This document shows, one piece after another, positions 34,904 through 43,633 of a DNA stretch of 64,000 bases (position 1 is the stretch's first letter; every line of letters begins with the position of its first letter). Origin of the DNA: Streptomyces barkulensis. GTDB lineage: Bacteria > Actinomycetota > Actinomycetes > Streptomycetales > Streptomycetaceae. The position numbers were made by a program, and so were the translations under genes. The stretch spans positions 155,484-219,483 of the forward strand of contig NZ_PGSG01000110.1 of NCBI RefSeq assembly GCF_002843305.1, in the 5' to 3' direction. The notes below the pieces were generated by a model. It worked only from the letters and a program-made list of their open reading frames with translations, had not been told where the DNA came from and searched no databases.

Positions 34904-36745
34904 TCAGGCCCTCCCCGGGGCGTAGGGGGCGATGGGGTTCCTCAGGCTACCGACGAGCTGGAGCGCGCCGGAGGGGTCCGCCAGGTCCACCATCTGCCGG
35001 TTGTCGCGCAGCTGGAGCCGGTTGAGGCAGGACAGCGCGAACTCCTCGGCGAAGATGTCGTACCGCTCGAACCGCCCGGCCAGCTCCGGCACGGACTCCT
35101 GGTAGCGGATCACCGCCTCGGCGACGGTGCGCCAGAAGGCGTCCTCGGTCAGCACGCCCCGGTCGGCGAGGATCGCGCCGAGGTGGCGCAGGAAGCAGTC
35201 GAAGACGTCGGTGAGGATCGCCAGCAGCCGCATGTCCTCGGGTGTCTCGGCGCGGATGCGCTCCACATCGGGGGGCAGCTCCACGCCGGAGTCCATCACG
35301 ACGATCTCCTCGGCGATGTCCTTGAACACCGCCCGCGCCACCGCGTCGTCCTCCAGGACGAGGATGACGTTCTCGCCGTGCGGCATGTACGCCAGGTCGT
35401 AGGCGTAGAAGCTGTGCAGCAGCGGGGCGAGGTAGGCGTCCAGGTAGCGGCCCAGCCAGGCCTCGGGGGTCAGGCCCGAGCGCTCGATCAGCGCGGCGGC
35501 CAGCGAGCCCCCCTCGGTGTCGGTGTGGAGCAGGGACGCCATGGTGGCCAGGCGCTGCCCCTCCTCCAGGGCGGGGACGGGGCTCTCGCGCCACAGGGCC
35601 GCGAGCATCTTGCGGTAGGGCGAGTAGCGGTCGGTGGCGGCCTCGTAGCCGGGGTGGCGGTAGCCGACGGCGGCGCGCTCGCGGATGATCTCCAGGCCGG
35701 TGGCGCGCAGGACGGGGTCCTTGGCGACCAGGTCGGCCAGCCAGTCGTTGATGGCGGGGGTGGCCTCCATGTAGGCCGCCGAAAGGCCTCGCATGAAGCC
35801 CATGTTCAGCACGGACAGGGCCGTCTTGACGTAGTGCTTGTCCGGCGCGGAGGTGTTGAAGAAGGTGCGGATGGACTGCTGGGCCAGGTACTCGTCCCCG
35901 CCCTCGCCCAGCAGCACGATCCGGCGCTGGGCGACCTCGGCGGAGAAGGTCACGGCGAGCTTGTTCCACCACTGCCAGGGGTGGACGGGGATCAGCAGGT
36001 AGTGCGCCGGGTCCAGGCCCTGGCCGCGCAGGACGGAGCCGAACCGGTCCAGGGTCTCCTCGCCGAGTTCGGCGCGCAGCAGCGCGTGGTAGTCGGTGTC
36101 GGCCGAGCAGGTGAAGGTGGTGTGGTCGCGGTGGGCGGCCACCCACAGCAGCCGTACCGGGGCCGCGGTCTCGGGCGCGTAGGCCAGGTACTCGTGGATC
36201 CCGAAGCCGAGGCGGCCGTTGTTGGCGACGAAGCAGGGATGCCCCTCGGTCATACCGGTCTCGATCGCCTGGAAGCCGGCGCCGGCCAGTTCGGCGGCGG
36301 TGACCGGCTCCTTGGCCAGTTTGTACGCGGTGCTCGCCAGGGTGGAGCTGATCTCCTCCAGGTAGACGGGCAGGATCTCGTCGCTCAGGCCCAGGGCGCC
36401 GCGGAACTCGGTGAAGAACGCGAAGGCGTCCAGGGGCAGTTCGGCGCCGCCGCGGTGGCGGGTGATGCTGTCGGCGTCGATCTGCCAGTGGTCGAGCGCC
36501 ATCAGACGGGCCGTGAAACGGTACTCGGTCTCCTCGCCGCCGTCCCCGTCCCCGTCCCCGCCACCGGTGACGGCGTAGCGTCCGCCGCCCAGTTCGGCGG
36601 GGACCAGCAGGCGCTCGTGGGAGAACTCCGACAGGGCCTTGCGCAGCAGCAGCCGTACGGCGGTGTCCCAGTTGCCGGGGGTCAGATGGGCCACGGCCCC
36701 GTGCGGATCGGGCTGCGGTACGGCGTGGGGGGAGGGGGCGGTCAC
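34904..36745 (-). CDS. desD: Desferrioxamine synthetase DesD (NIS synthetase, IucA/IucC family)
   Basis: 613 residues. The N-terminal part has HLTPGNWDTAVRLLLRKALS. The ATP-binding region contains TEGHPCFVANNGRLGFG and HPWQWWNKL. The core has SIRTFFNTSAPDKHYVKTAL (the active-site S/K-T motif). The C-terminal IucC domain has MPHGENVILVLED and a FERYDIF tail. NIS synthetases couple and macrocyclise N-hydroxy-N-succinyl-cadaverine to desferrioxamine E, using ATP. The GTG start overlaps the desC stop. Confidence 0.95.
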   Translation of the reverse strand: MTAPSPHAVPQPDPHGAVAHLTPGNWDTAVRLLLRKALSEFSHERLLVPAELGGGRYAVTGGGDGDGDGGEETEYRFTARLMALDHWQIDADSITRHRGGAELPLDAFAFFTEFRGALGLSDEILPVYLEEISSTLASTAYKLAKEPVTAAELAGAGFQAIETGMTEGHPCFVANNGRLGFGIHEYLAYAPETAAPVRLLWVAAHRDHTTFTCSADTDYHALLRAELGEETLDRFGSVLRGQGLDPAHYLLIPVHPWQWWNKLAVTFSAEVAQRRIVLLGEGGDEYLAQQSIRTFFNTSAPDKHYVKTALSVLNMGFMRGLSAAYMEATPAINDWLADLVAKDPVLRATGLEIIRERAAVGYRHPGYEAATDRYSPYRKMLAALWRESPVPALEEGQRLATMASLLHTDTEGGSLAAALIERSGLTPEAWLGRYLDAYLAPLLHSFYAYDLAYMPHGENVILVLEDDAVARAVFKDIAEEIVVMDSGVELPPDVERIRAETPEDMRLLAILTDVFDCFLRHLGAILADRGVLTEDAFWRTVAEAVIRYQESVPELAGRFERYDIFAEEFALSCLNRLQLRDNRQMVDLADPSGALQLVGSLRNPIAPYAPGRA

Positions 36746-37314
36746 AGGGCGGCTCCTCGTGTGGCGGCCTCGAAGCGCTCGCGGGTGCAGAAGCTCAGCA
36801 GGGCCTCCTTCTCCGGTTTGGCGATCGTGCCGGCGACCTCGAAGCCGACGGCGGCGTTGAGGGCGTGCACGGCGGTGTTGCGGGCGTCGGGCTCGACGAC
36901 CACGCGGCGGGTGGCCGGGTCGTCGAAGAGCATCGCCATCACCGTGGTGATGACGGCGAGGGTGAACCCGTGGACCGGGGTGCCGGACGGCGCGGTGAGG
37001 AAGTGCATCCCGACGTCGCCCGCCCGGTGGTCGTACAGCCCGGCCAGCTCCACGTGCGCGGGGTCGTAGCGCTCGACGAGGAAGGCCGGGCCGCCGCGGT
37101 GCAGGCCCAGGAAGGCGTCGTGGTGCGGGTGTTCGGCGATCCGCCGGTACTCGTCGGCGACCTGCCGCTCGTCGGCGTCCTGCATCATCCAGTACACGGC
37201 CTTGGGATGGGTCACCCAGGAGTGCAGCAGGGGCGCGTCGGCGGCGGGGTCGAGGGCGACCACGGAGAATCCCCCCAGACGGGGGTCCTCGCGGTGGAAG
37301 AGGACGTCGCTCAC
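36742..37314 (-). CDS. desC: N-hydroxycadaverine acyltransferase DesC
   Basis: 190 residues, GNAT fold of the AlcB/IucB siderophore type: LHSWVTHPKAVYWMMQDADE, HVELAGLYDHRAGDVGMHFL, and VVEPDARNTAVHALNAAVGF. It acylates N-hydroxycadaverine with succinyl- or acetyl-CoA. Both ends overlap neighbours as GTGA, so desB, desC and desD are strictly coupled. Confidence 0.93.
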   Translation of the reverse strand: MSDVLFHREDPRLGGFSVVALDPAADAPLLHSWVTHPKAVYWMMQDADERQVADEYRRIAEHPHHDAFLGLHRGGPAFLVERYDPAHVELAGLYDHRAGDVGMHFLTAPSGTPVHGFTLAVITTVMAMLFDDPATRRVVVEPDARNTAVHALNAAVGFEVAGTIAKPEKEALLSFCTRERFEAATRGAAL

Positions 37315-38612
37315 GCGATGCCTCCCTCGGGGGCGCCGAAGTCCTGGAAGGTGATGGACTTCTCGACGGGGTAGACCTCGCGGCCGAGGATGTCGCGGAT
37401 GATCCAGGAGTTGCGGTACGGGCCCATGCCCAGGTCCGGCGAGGTGACGCTGTGGGCGTGGACGGCGCCGTTCTGCAGGAAGACGCCGCGTCCGGTGACG
37501 TCGACGCTGTAGTTGCGGGCGACGTCGAAGCGGCCCGAGGAGTCGAAGCGGAGGCGGTCACGGATCCCGTCCAGGAAGGCGGGGACGCGGTGGCGGTAGC
37601 CGGTGGCCAGGACCAGGCCCTCGGTGGTGAGGGTGAACTCCTCGTCCTGCTCGACCTGGTGCAGGCCCAGGGTGTAGGAGCCGCTCGCCTCGTCGTGGGA
37701 GGCGGAGGTCAGCGCGGTGTTGGTCAGCAGCCGGGTGGGGACGGGGCCGGCGGCGCTCTTGGCGTACAGCAGGTCGAAGATGTCGTTGATCAACGCCTCG
37801 TTGATGCCCTTGAACAGGCCCTTCTGCTCGCCCTCCAGCCGGTGCCGGGTGGTCTCGGGCAGGGCGTGGAAGTAGTCGATGTAGTCGGGGGAGGTCATCT
37901 CCAGGGTCAGCTTGGTGTACTCCAGCGGGAAGAACCGCGGGGAGCGGGTGACCCAGTTCAGGCGGTAGCCGTGGGTGTCGATCTCCGAGAGCAGGTCGTG
38001 GTAGATCTCGGCGGCGCTCTGCCCGCTGCCCACGATCGTGATGCTCTTCTTGGCCTGGAGCGCCTTCCTGTGCTCCAGGTAGCGGGAGTTGTGGATCACA
38101 TCGCCGCCCAGCCCCTCGCAGGACTCGGGGAGGTAGGGCGGGGTGCCGGTGCCCAGCACCAGATGGCGGGCCCGGTGCTCGCCGAGCTCGCCGGTGGAGG
38201 TGTCGCGGGCGGTGACGGTGTACAGGCCCTCGGTCTCGTCGTGGGAGACGGCGACGACCTCGCGGCCGAAGCGGACGCAGGACAGCCGGCCGGCGGCCCA
38301 GCGGCAGTAGGCGTTGTACTCGGCGCGCAGCGGATAGAAGCTCTCGCGGATGTAGAACTGGTACAGGCGCCCGGACTGCTTGAGGTAGTTGAGGAAGGAG
38401 TAGGGGGAGGTGGGGTCGGCCATGGTCACCAGATCCGCCATGAAGGGCGTCTGCAGGGTGACGCCGTCCAGCAGCATGCCGGGGTGCCAGTCGAACTCCG
38501 GGCGGCTCTCCAGGAAGAGCCCGTCGAGGTCGTCGACCGGCTCGGTCAGGCAGGCCAGCCCCAGGTTGAAGGGGCCCAGTCCGATGGCTATGAAGTCGTG
38601 AGGGGTGGACAC
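37311..38612 (-). CDS. desB: Cadaverine N-monooxygenase DesB
   Basis: 433 residues of the lysine/ornithine N-hydroxylase family. FAD site IAIGLGPFNLGLACL, substrate-entry segment LQTPFMADLVTMADPTSPYS, NADPH site ITIVGSGQSAAEIYHDLL, and the family-typical LATGYRHRVPAFL. It hydroxylates cadaverine using NADPH and O2. The GTG start has GGAG upstream, 31 bases after the desA stop. Confidence 0.95.
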   Translation of the reverse strand: MSTPHDFIAIGLGPFNLGLACLTEPVDDLDGLFLESRPEFDWHPGMLLDGVTLQTPFMADLVTMADPTSPYSFLNYLKQSGRLYQFYIRESFYPLRAEYNAYCRWAAGRLSCVRFGREVVAVSHDETEGLYTVTARDTSTGELGEHRARHLVLGTGTPPYLPESCEGLGGDVIHNSRYLEHRKALQAKKSITIVGSGQSAAEIYHDLLSEIDTHGYRLNWVTRSPRFFPLEYTKLTLEMTSPDYIDYFHALPETTRHRLEGEQKGLFKGINEALINDIFDLLYAKSAAGPVPTRLLTNTALTSASHDEASGSYTLGLHQVEQDEEFTLTTEGLVLATGYRHRVPAFLDGIRDRLRFDSSGRFDVARNYSVDVTGRGVFLQNGAVHAHSVTSPDLGMGPYRNSWIIRDILGREVYPVEKSITFQDFGAPEGGIA

Positions 38613-38643
38613 GTCGTCTCCGTGGGTCTGGTGATCCGGTGGT

Positions 38644-40218
38644 TCAGGCGGCCGGTGAGCCGCTGAGGCGGGCGGCGGAGGAAGCCAGGTGCTCCTGGGC
38701 GTGCCCGGCGATCAGGTCGAGGACGGCGCGGATGTCGTCCGTCGTCGTCTCCGGGTTGAGCAGGGTGAACTTCAGGTGGTGGCGGCCGTCGACCACCGTT
38801 CCGGCGACCACGGCCTCGCCGGAGGCGGCCAGGGCTTCGCGGGCGTGCAGGTTGGCCAGGTCCACGGCCGTCTCGTCGGAGCTTGCGCCGGTGTCCCCGC
38901 CGGGGGTGCAGCGGAAGACCAGGGTGGACAGCGTCGGCCTGGTGACGACGGTGAAGCGGGGGTCGTCCTCCAGGATCCGCCAGGCTTCGGCGGCGAGGTC
39001 AACCACCTGGTCGAAGAGGGCGCCGACGCCGTCGGCGCCCATGATGCGCAGGGTCAGCCACAGCTTGAGCGCGTCGAAGCGCCGGGTGGTCTGCAGGGAC
39101 TTGTCGACCTGGTTGGGGATGCGCTTCTCCGCGCTGCGGGCCGGGTTGAGGTAGTCGGCGTGGTACGTGGCGTGCCGCAGGGTGGCGCCGTCGCGGACGA
39201 GGACGGCGCTGGAACTGACCGGCTGGAAGAAGGACTTGTGGTAGTCGACGGTGACCGAGTCGGCCCGCTCGATGCCGTTCAGCAGATGGCGGCGTGTGGG
39301 CGAGGCCAGCAGCCCGCAGCCGTAGGCGGCGTCGACGTGGAACCACGTCCCGGCCTCCTGGCACAGTTCGGCGATCTCGGGCAGGGGATCGATGGAGCCG
39401 AAGTCGGTGGTGCCGGCGGTGGCGGAGACGGCCATCACCGTCAGGCCCTCCTCCCGGCAGCGGCGCAGCTCGCGGGCGAGGGCGTCGGTGCGCATCCGGC
39501 GGTCGCCGTCGCAGGGGACGCAGACGACCGATCCCGGCTCCAGGCCGAGGAGTTTGGCGGCCTTCAGCACGGAGAAGTGGCCGGCCTCGGAGGTCAGGAC
39601 GCGCAGTTTCGGCAGCATCTCGCAGACCGGCGGCGGGGTGGGGGAGTTCTTCCGCAGCACCCGGAGGGCCTCCTCGCGGGCCAGCAGCAGCGCCTGGAGG
39701 TTGGACTGGGTGCCGCCGCTGGTGAAGATGCCGTCGGCGGCGCGGCCCAGGCCGATGCGGGCGGCGGTCCAGTCGATGAGCCGGCGCTCCATCAGAGTGC
39801 CGCCGGCGCTCTGGTCCCAGGTGTCCAGGGAGGAGTTGACGGCGGAGAGGACGGCCTCGCCGAGGAGAGCGGGAAGCACCACCGGGCAGTTGAGGTGGGC
39901 GAGGTAGCGGGGGTGGTGGAAGTAGACCGCGTCGCGGAGGTAGACCCGCTCCAGTTCGTCGAGGGCGGCGGCCGGATCGCCCAGGGGGCGGTCGAGGTCG
40001 ATGCCGTCGATCACCGGGGCCAGTTCACCGGGGGTGACACCGGTGAACGGGCGGCTGGTTCCGGCGACGGTCCGGGCGACCCGTGCCACGCCTTCGGAGA
40101 CCAGCCGCCGGTAGTACTCGGCGGTGGAGTCGTTCAGCAGGTGGGAGCGGGGGTCGCCGCCGGCGGGGTCGGCCGTGTCGGCAGGAGCGAGAGGGGAGGC
40201 GGATCCCTGGGGGCTCAC
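38644..40218 (-). CDS. desA: Lysine decarboxylase DesA (PLP-dependent group II)
   Basis: 524 residues. Group II decarboxylase features: AHLNCPVVLPALLGEAVLSA, FTSGGTQSNLQALLLARE, HVDAAYGCGLL, and the PLP lysine in VDYHKSFFQPVSSS. It makes cadaverine from lysine, the first step of desferrioxamine synthesis. The first 30 residues are a variable tail. A complete iron box lies 34 bases upstream of the GTG start, so DmdR repression in iron-replete cells is expected. Confidence 0.95.
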   Translation of the reverse strand: MSPQGSASPLAPADTADPAGGDPRSHLLNDSTAEYYRRLVSEGVARVARTVAGTSRPFTGVTPGELAPVIDGIDLDRPLGDPAAALDELERVYLRDAVYFHHPRYLAHLNCPVVLPALLGEAVLSAVNSSLDTWDQSAGGTLMERRLIDWTAARIGLGRAADGIFTSGGTQSNLQALLLAREEALRVLRKNSPTPPPVCEMLPKLRVLTSEAGHFSVLKAAKLLGLEPGSVVCVPCDGDRRMRTDALARELRRCREEGLTVMAVSATAGTTDFGSIDPLPEIAELCQEAGTWFHVDAAYGCGLLASPTRRHLLNGIERADSVTVDYHKSFFQPVSSSAVLVRDGATLRHATYHADYLNPARSAEKRIPNQVDKSLQTTRRFDALKLWLTLRIMGADGVGALFDQVVDLAAEAWRILEDDPRFTVVTRPTLSTLVFRCTPGGDTGASSDETAVDLANLHAREALAASGEAVVAGTVVDGRHHLKFTLLNPETTTDDIRAVLDLIAGHAQEHLASSAARLSGSPAA

Positions 40219-40251
40219 GCGCGGGTCCTCCGAATCGGGGGAGCGGGAAAC

Positions 40252-40270
40252 TTAGGTAAGGCTATCCTAA
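40252..40270. promoter_or_regulatory. DmdR/DtxR-type iron box of the desABCD operon
   Basis: TTAGGTAAGGCTATCCTAA, a 19-bp near-palindrome closely matching the actinobacterial iron box (TTAGGTTAGGCTAACCTAA by memory). It lies just upstream of desA. Confidence 0.9.
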
Positions 40271-40287
40271 CTTACTTTGATCATGTG

Positions 40288-40323
40288 AGAGCCCCTCGTA
40301 CCGCGGGTGGTACGTGGGGCTCT
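40288..40323 (-). terminator. Terminator after the siderophore-interacting protein gene
   Basis: 15-bp stem (40288-40302 with 40309-40323) with one T-T mismatch and a six-base loop, 20 bases past the stop of the upstream minus-strand gene. It insulates that gene from the desA promoter. Confidence 0.65.
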
Positions 40324-40342
40324 GTGCGGGGTTGACCTCCCG

Positions 40343-41293
40343 TCAGGCGGCGCCGGCGAGCGCCTCGGCGCGCAGATCCTCCTCCGAGGCGCCCAGCCGC
40401 CAGTACCCGGAGAAGGCCACCCGACCGCGGGCGAAGCCCCGTTCGGACACCAGATGACGGCGCAGCGCCCGCACCGCGGCGGCCTCGCCCGCCAGCCACG
40501 CGTACGCGCCGCTCCAGGCGTCCGCGGGCAGCACGGCCTCGCGTACGGCGTCCACCACCGCGCCGTGCCGCCGGAAGTCCTCCCGGACCAGCCAGGTGAC
40601 CTCCGCGTCGGCCGCGGTGGGCAGCGGCCGTACGTCCCCGGCCCGGGGCACCTCCACCCACACCCGCGCCCGGACGCCGGCCGGCAGCCAGGCCAGGATC
40701 CCGGCGACGGCGGGCAGCGCCGTCTCGTCGGCGGCGAGCAGCACCCGGTCCGTGCCGGCGGGAGGACGGAATCCGACGCTCTTGTTCTCCGCGGTGACCG
40801 GGCCCAGCAGGCGGACCCGGTCACCCGGCCGGGCACGCCGCGCCCAGCGGGTCGCGGGCCCGGTGTCGCCGTGCAGGACGAAGTCGACGTCCACCTCGCC
40901 CGCACCCGGGCGCTGCGCGGCCACGGTGTAGGAGCGCATGACCGCGCGCACCGCCGGGTCCATCGCCCGCCAGGCCGCGAACCAGCCGTCGCCCAGCTCC
41001 ACCGGGACGAGGGGCTCGCTCTGGCCGGGCTGCGGCAGGAAGAGCGAGAAACTCTGGTCCCTTCCGCCGCCCGCGAACCGCCCGATCCGCTCCTCGCCGA
41101 AGGTGATCCGGACCAGGGACGGCCCCAGCCGCGCGGTGCGTACGACCGAGGCCTCGAAGAACTCGAACGCCGAGGCGGCCTGCCGGGCGGCGGGAGCGCG
41201 ACGGGGAGCCGGCCGCCGGTGAGCCGCGGGAGAGGCGGCGACGGGAGAGGCGGCGACGGGAGAGGCGGCGGGGGTGGCGGTGCGCGGTGTCAT
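40343..41293 (-). CDS. desF: Siderophore-interacting protein, FAD-dependent ferric-siderophore reductase (DesF-type)
   Basis: 316 residues. The N-terminal FAD domain has VVRTARLGPSLVRITF and VMRSYTVAAQRPGAGEVDVDF (the RxYT flavin motif). The C-terminal SIP domain has VLLAADETALPAVAGIL and SGAYAWLAGEAAAVRALRRH. It reduces and releases iron from imported ferrioxamine. The first 35 residues are low complexity, encoded by a 15-bp tandem repeat. The family often starts near the FEFFEASV segment, so a later start is possible. A strong hairpin separates it from desE upstream. Confidence 0.88.
   Translation of the reverse strand: MTPRTATPAASPVAASPVAASPAAHRRPAPRRAPAARQAASAFEFFEASVVRTARLGPSLVRITFGEERIGRFAGGGRDQSFSLFLPQPGQSEPLVPVELGDGWFAAWRAMDPAVRAVMRSYTVAAQRPGAGEVDVDFVLHGDTGPATRWARRARPGDRVRLLGPVTAENKSVGFRPPAGTDRVLLAADETALPAVAGILAWLPAGVRARVWVEVPRAGDVRPLPTAADAEVTWLVREDFRRHGAVVDAVREAVLPADAWSGAYAWLAGEAAAVRALRRHLVSERGFARGRVAFSGYWRLGASEEDLRAEALAGAA
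41228..41269. repeat. 15-bp tandem repeat within desF
   Basis: GGGAGAGGCGGCGAC, 2.8 copies, in frame, encoding the repeated SPVAA at the protein's N-terminus. Length changes by slippage would stay in frame. Confidence 0.8.
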
Positions 41294-41349
41294 CTGCGGG
41301 CTCTCCTTCTCGGAGGTTGCTGTCCTGCGCGGTCTGGGGTTGCGCGATC

Positions 41350-41383
41350 GGGGCCGAAAGGCGACGCGGCGCCTTTCGGCCCC
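41350..41383 (-). terminator. Strong hairpin between desE and desF
   Basis: Perfect 14-bp stem (41350-41363 with 41370-41383), six-base loop, three bases after the desE stop. With only about 57 bases left before desF and no second iron box, it probably sets the ratio of binding protein to reductase by partial termination. Confidence 0.75.
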
Positions 41384-41386
41384 GGC

Positions 41387-42424
41387 TCAGCCGAGCTTCT
41401 TCGCCCTGGAGATGGCGTCGGCGAGGTTCTCCATCAGCGGGGCGGCGCCCTGGTAGGAGAAGCGCGGCACCGGGTCCCACTCGGCGACCTGGTCGGCCTT
41501 CACCGCCGGCAGCGCCTCCCAGGTGGGCTTGGACTTCAGGTCCTTCGGCTGCAGGGCGGTGCTGCGGTTGTCCAGGATGATGAGGTCGGCCTCGTACTGC
41601 CCGGCGTTCTCCCAGCTGAGGCTCTCGAAGTAGCCGCCGCTGGCCTTGACGTCCTCGGGGATGACGAACTCGACGCCCAGCTCGGCGAAGTACTTCAGGT
41701 CGGCCGCGGGCGCGGGGGTGGAGACGTAGAAGTAGTCCGCGCTTCCGGAGGCGGCCAGCACCCGCAGCCCGCCGCTGGCCTTGGCGGCCTTGCGGAGCTT
41801 CTCGGCCGCCGCCTCGAAACGGGCCTTGCCGTCGGTGACCTGCTTGGACTTCAGGTCGGCGCCCAGGGACTCGGCCAGGGCGGCGTAGCGCTGGATCGGC
41901 TTGAGCAGGGAGACGTCCGCGACCTGGACGGCGACGCTGGGGGCCAGCTTGAGGATCTTGTCCGCGCTCTCCTCCGGCACGTACCACAGCGAGGCGGCGT
42001 CGTACTGGTGCGTGACCAGCAGTTCGGGGTTGAGCGCGGCGTACTTCTCGATGTCGAACTCGCCCCAGGCGTTGCCGATGACCTCGATCTTCTTCACATC
42101 CAGATCGCCGGCCTGCGGGTGGGCCGAGCCGTCCTCCAGGACCGTCTCGCCGAAGACGCCGACGATCCGGTCCTTCAGGCCGAAGTCGGCCAGGGCGGCG
42201 GCGGTGCCGGTGAAGGCGACGATGCGCTCGGGAGTTCTGTCGGCGGTGACCTTCTTCTTGCGGTCGTCGGTGAACGACCAGGGGCCGGCGTCCTTCCCGG
42301 CGGTCCTGCCCGACGTCTGCGAACCGCCGTCCCCGCACGCCGCGAGCAGGGCGCCCAGGCCGAGGGCGCCGCCCGCCGTGAGAATGCCCCGGCGGGAGAG
42401 GTTGGCGGTTCTTGCGTAGGACAT
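41387..42424 (-). CDS. desE: Ferrioxamine-binding lipoprotein DesE
   Basis: 345 residues. The N-terminus has twin arginines (NLSRRGILTAG) followed by a lipobox LAAC, so a Tat-exported lipoprotein is likely. The class III periplasmic-binding fold shows PERIVAFTGTAAALADFGLK, NAWGEFDIEKYAALNPELLV and ADLIILDNRSTALQ. It captures ferric desferrioxamine for the FecCD-type importer encoded divergently. A perfect 16-bp iron-box palindrome lies in the shared upstream region. Confidence 0.92.
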   Translation of the reverse strand: MSYARTANLSRRGILTAGGALGLGALLAACGDGGSQTSGRTAGKDAGPWSFTDDRKKKVTADRTPERIVAFTGTAAALADFGLKDRIVGVFGETVLEDGSAHPQAGDLDVKKIEVIGNAWGEFDIEKYAALNPELLVTHQYDAASLWYVPEESADKILKLAPSVAVQVADVSLLKPIQRYAALAESLGADLKSKQVTDGKARFEAAAEKLRKAAKASGGLRVLAASGSADYFYVSTPAPAADLKYFAELGVEFVIPEDVKASGGYFESLSWENAGQYEADLIILDNRSTALQPKDLKSKPTWEALPAVKADQVAEWDPVPRFSYQGAAPLMENLADAISRAKKLG

Positions 42425-42487
42425 GACTGGGCCTCTCTGAGCAAACGCACAAGGATGCGACAGGTGTTCAGACCACCGGCCGCGGCT

Positions 42488-42503
42488 GTTAGGTTAACCT
42501 AAC
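42488..42503. promoter_or_regulatory. Iron box shared by desE and the divergent permease operon
   Basis: GTTAGGTTAACCTAAC, a perfect 16-bp palindrome matching the DmdR/DtxR core, midway between the two divergent starts. Confidence 0.9.
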
Positions 42504-42562
42504 CAAAGTTCGAGCCCAAGGGGGCGGTCGCCGATCTCCCCCCGGCACACCGGAGTCCGCAC

Positions 42563-43633
42563 GTGTCACTCATCAAACCGAGCCCCGCGGGGGAGACAAC
42601 GGAACCGGCGCCGCCCCCTGCCGTGGAGGGGCCGCCGACGCGAACCCGTACCGCCCTGCGCTCCGCCGGACTGGCGGGCGCCGTGGCCCTTCTGCTCGTC
42701 CTGCTGGTGCTGAGCCTCGGCTTCGGCGCCCGGCCGCTGTCGGCGGGCGAGGTCTGGTCCGGGCTCTTCGACAGCGGTTCCGCGACCTGGAGCGTGGTGC
42801 ACGAGATGCGGCTGCCGCGCACCCTGCTCGGGCTGCTCGTCGGCCTCGCCCTCGGCCTGGCCGGCGCGGTGATGCAGGCGCTGACCCGCAACCCGCTGGC
42901 GGATCCCGGACTGCTGGGCATCAACGCCGGCGCGTCGGCCGCGGTGGTCACCTCCATCGCCTTCCTCGGCGTGACCGGCTTCACCGGCTACGTGTGGTTC
43001 GCCCTGGCCGGCGCGGCGGTCGTCTCCGTCCTCGTCTACGCCGTCGGCGGCGGGCGCGGGGCGACCCCGGCACGGCTGGCGCTGGCCGGTGCGGCGCTCA
43101 ACGCCGCCCTGTACTCCTATGTCAACGCCGCGATGATCCTGGACGCCGCGTCACTGGAGCGGATGCGTTTTTGGACCGTCGGCTCGCTGGCCTCGGCCCG
43201 GATGGACGCCGTGGTGCAGGTGCTGCCGTTCATCGCCACCGGCACCCTGGCCGCCCTCGCCCTCGCCCGGCCGCTCAACGCCCTCACGCTCGGCGACGAC
43301 CAGGCCCGCGCCCTGGGCGCCCGGCCGGAGAAGGTGCGCGCCGCCTGCGTCGTCGCCGTCACCCTGCTGTGCGGTGCGGCCACCGCCGCCGCCGGCCCCA
43401 TCGTCTTCGTCGGACTGATGGTGCCGCATCTGGTCCGCGCGATCACCGGCCCCGACCTGCGCTGGGTGCTGCCGTACTGCGCGGTGCTCGCCCCCGTGCT
43501 GCTGCTCGGCTCCGATGTGCTCGGCCGGCTGCTGGGCCGCCCCGGCGAGCTCCAGGTGGGCGTCGTCACCGCCGTCCTCGGCGGCCCCCTCTTCCTCTAC
43601 GTCCTGCGGCGGCGGAAGGTGGCCGCCGCATGA
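42563..43633 (+). CDS. Iron-siderophore ABC importer permease (FecCD family), first
   Basis: 356 residues, about nine to ten membrane helices. Family motifs: RLPRTLLGLLVGLALGLAGA, QALTRNPLADPGLLGINAGAS, and GPIVFVGLMVPHLVR, the coupling loop to the ATPase. Start GTG at 42563. It forms a permease heterodimer with the next gene, which starts inside its stop codon (ATGA). Iron-regulated through the shared palindrome. Confidence 0.93.
   Translation: MSLIKPSPAGETTEPAPPPAVEGPPTRTRTALRSAGLAGAVALLLVLLVLSLGFGARPLSAGEVWSGLFDSGSATWSVVHEMRLPRTLLGLLVGLALGLAGAVMQALTRNPLADPGLLGINAGASAAVVTSIAFLGVTGFTGYVWFALAGAAVVSVLVYAVGGGRGATPARLALAGAALNAALYSYVNAAMILDAASLERMRFWTVGSLASARMDAVVQVLPFIATGTLAALALARPLNALTLGDDQARALGARPEKVRAACVVAVTLLCGAATAAAGPIVFVGLMVPHLVRAITGPDLRWVLPYCAVLAPVLLLGSDVLGRLLGRPGELQVGVVTAVLGGPLFLYVLRRRKVAAA

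Noticed and set aside
34073..37069. 998-codon plus-strand open frame across the MFS exporter and desD
   Set aside because: It is antisense to firmly identified genes, of low complexity and without homology.
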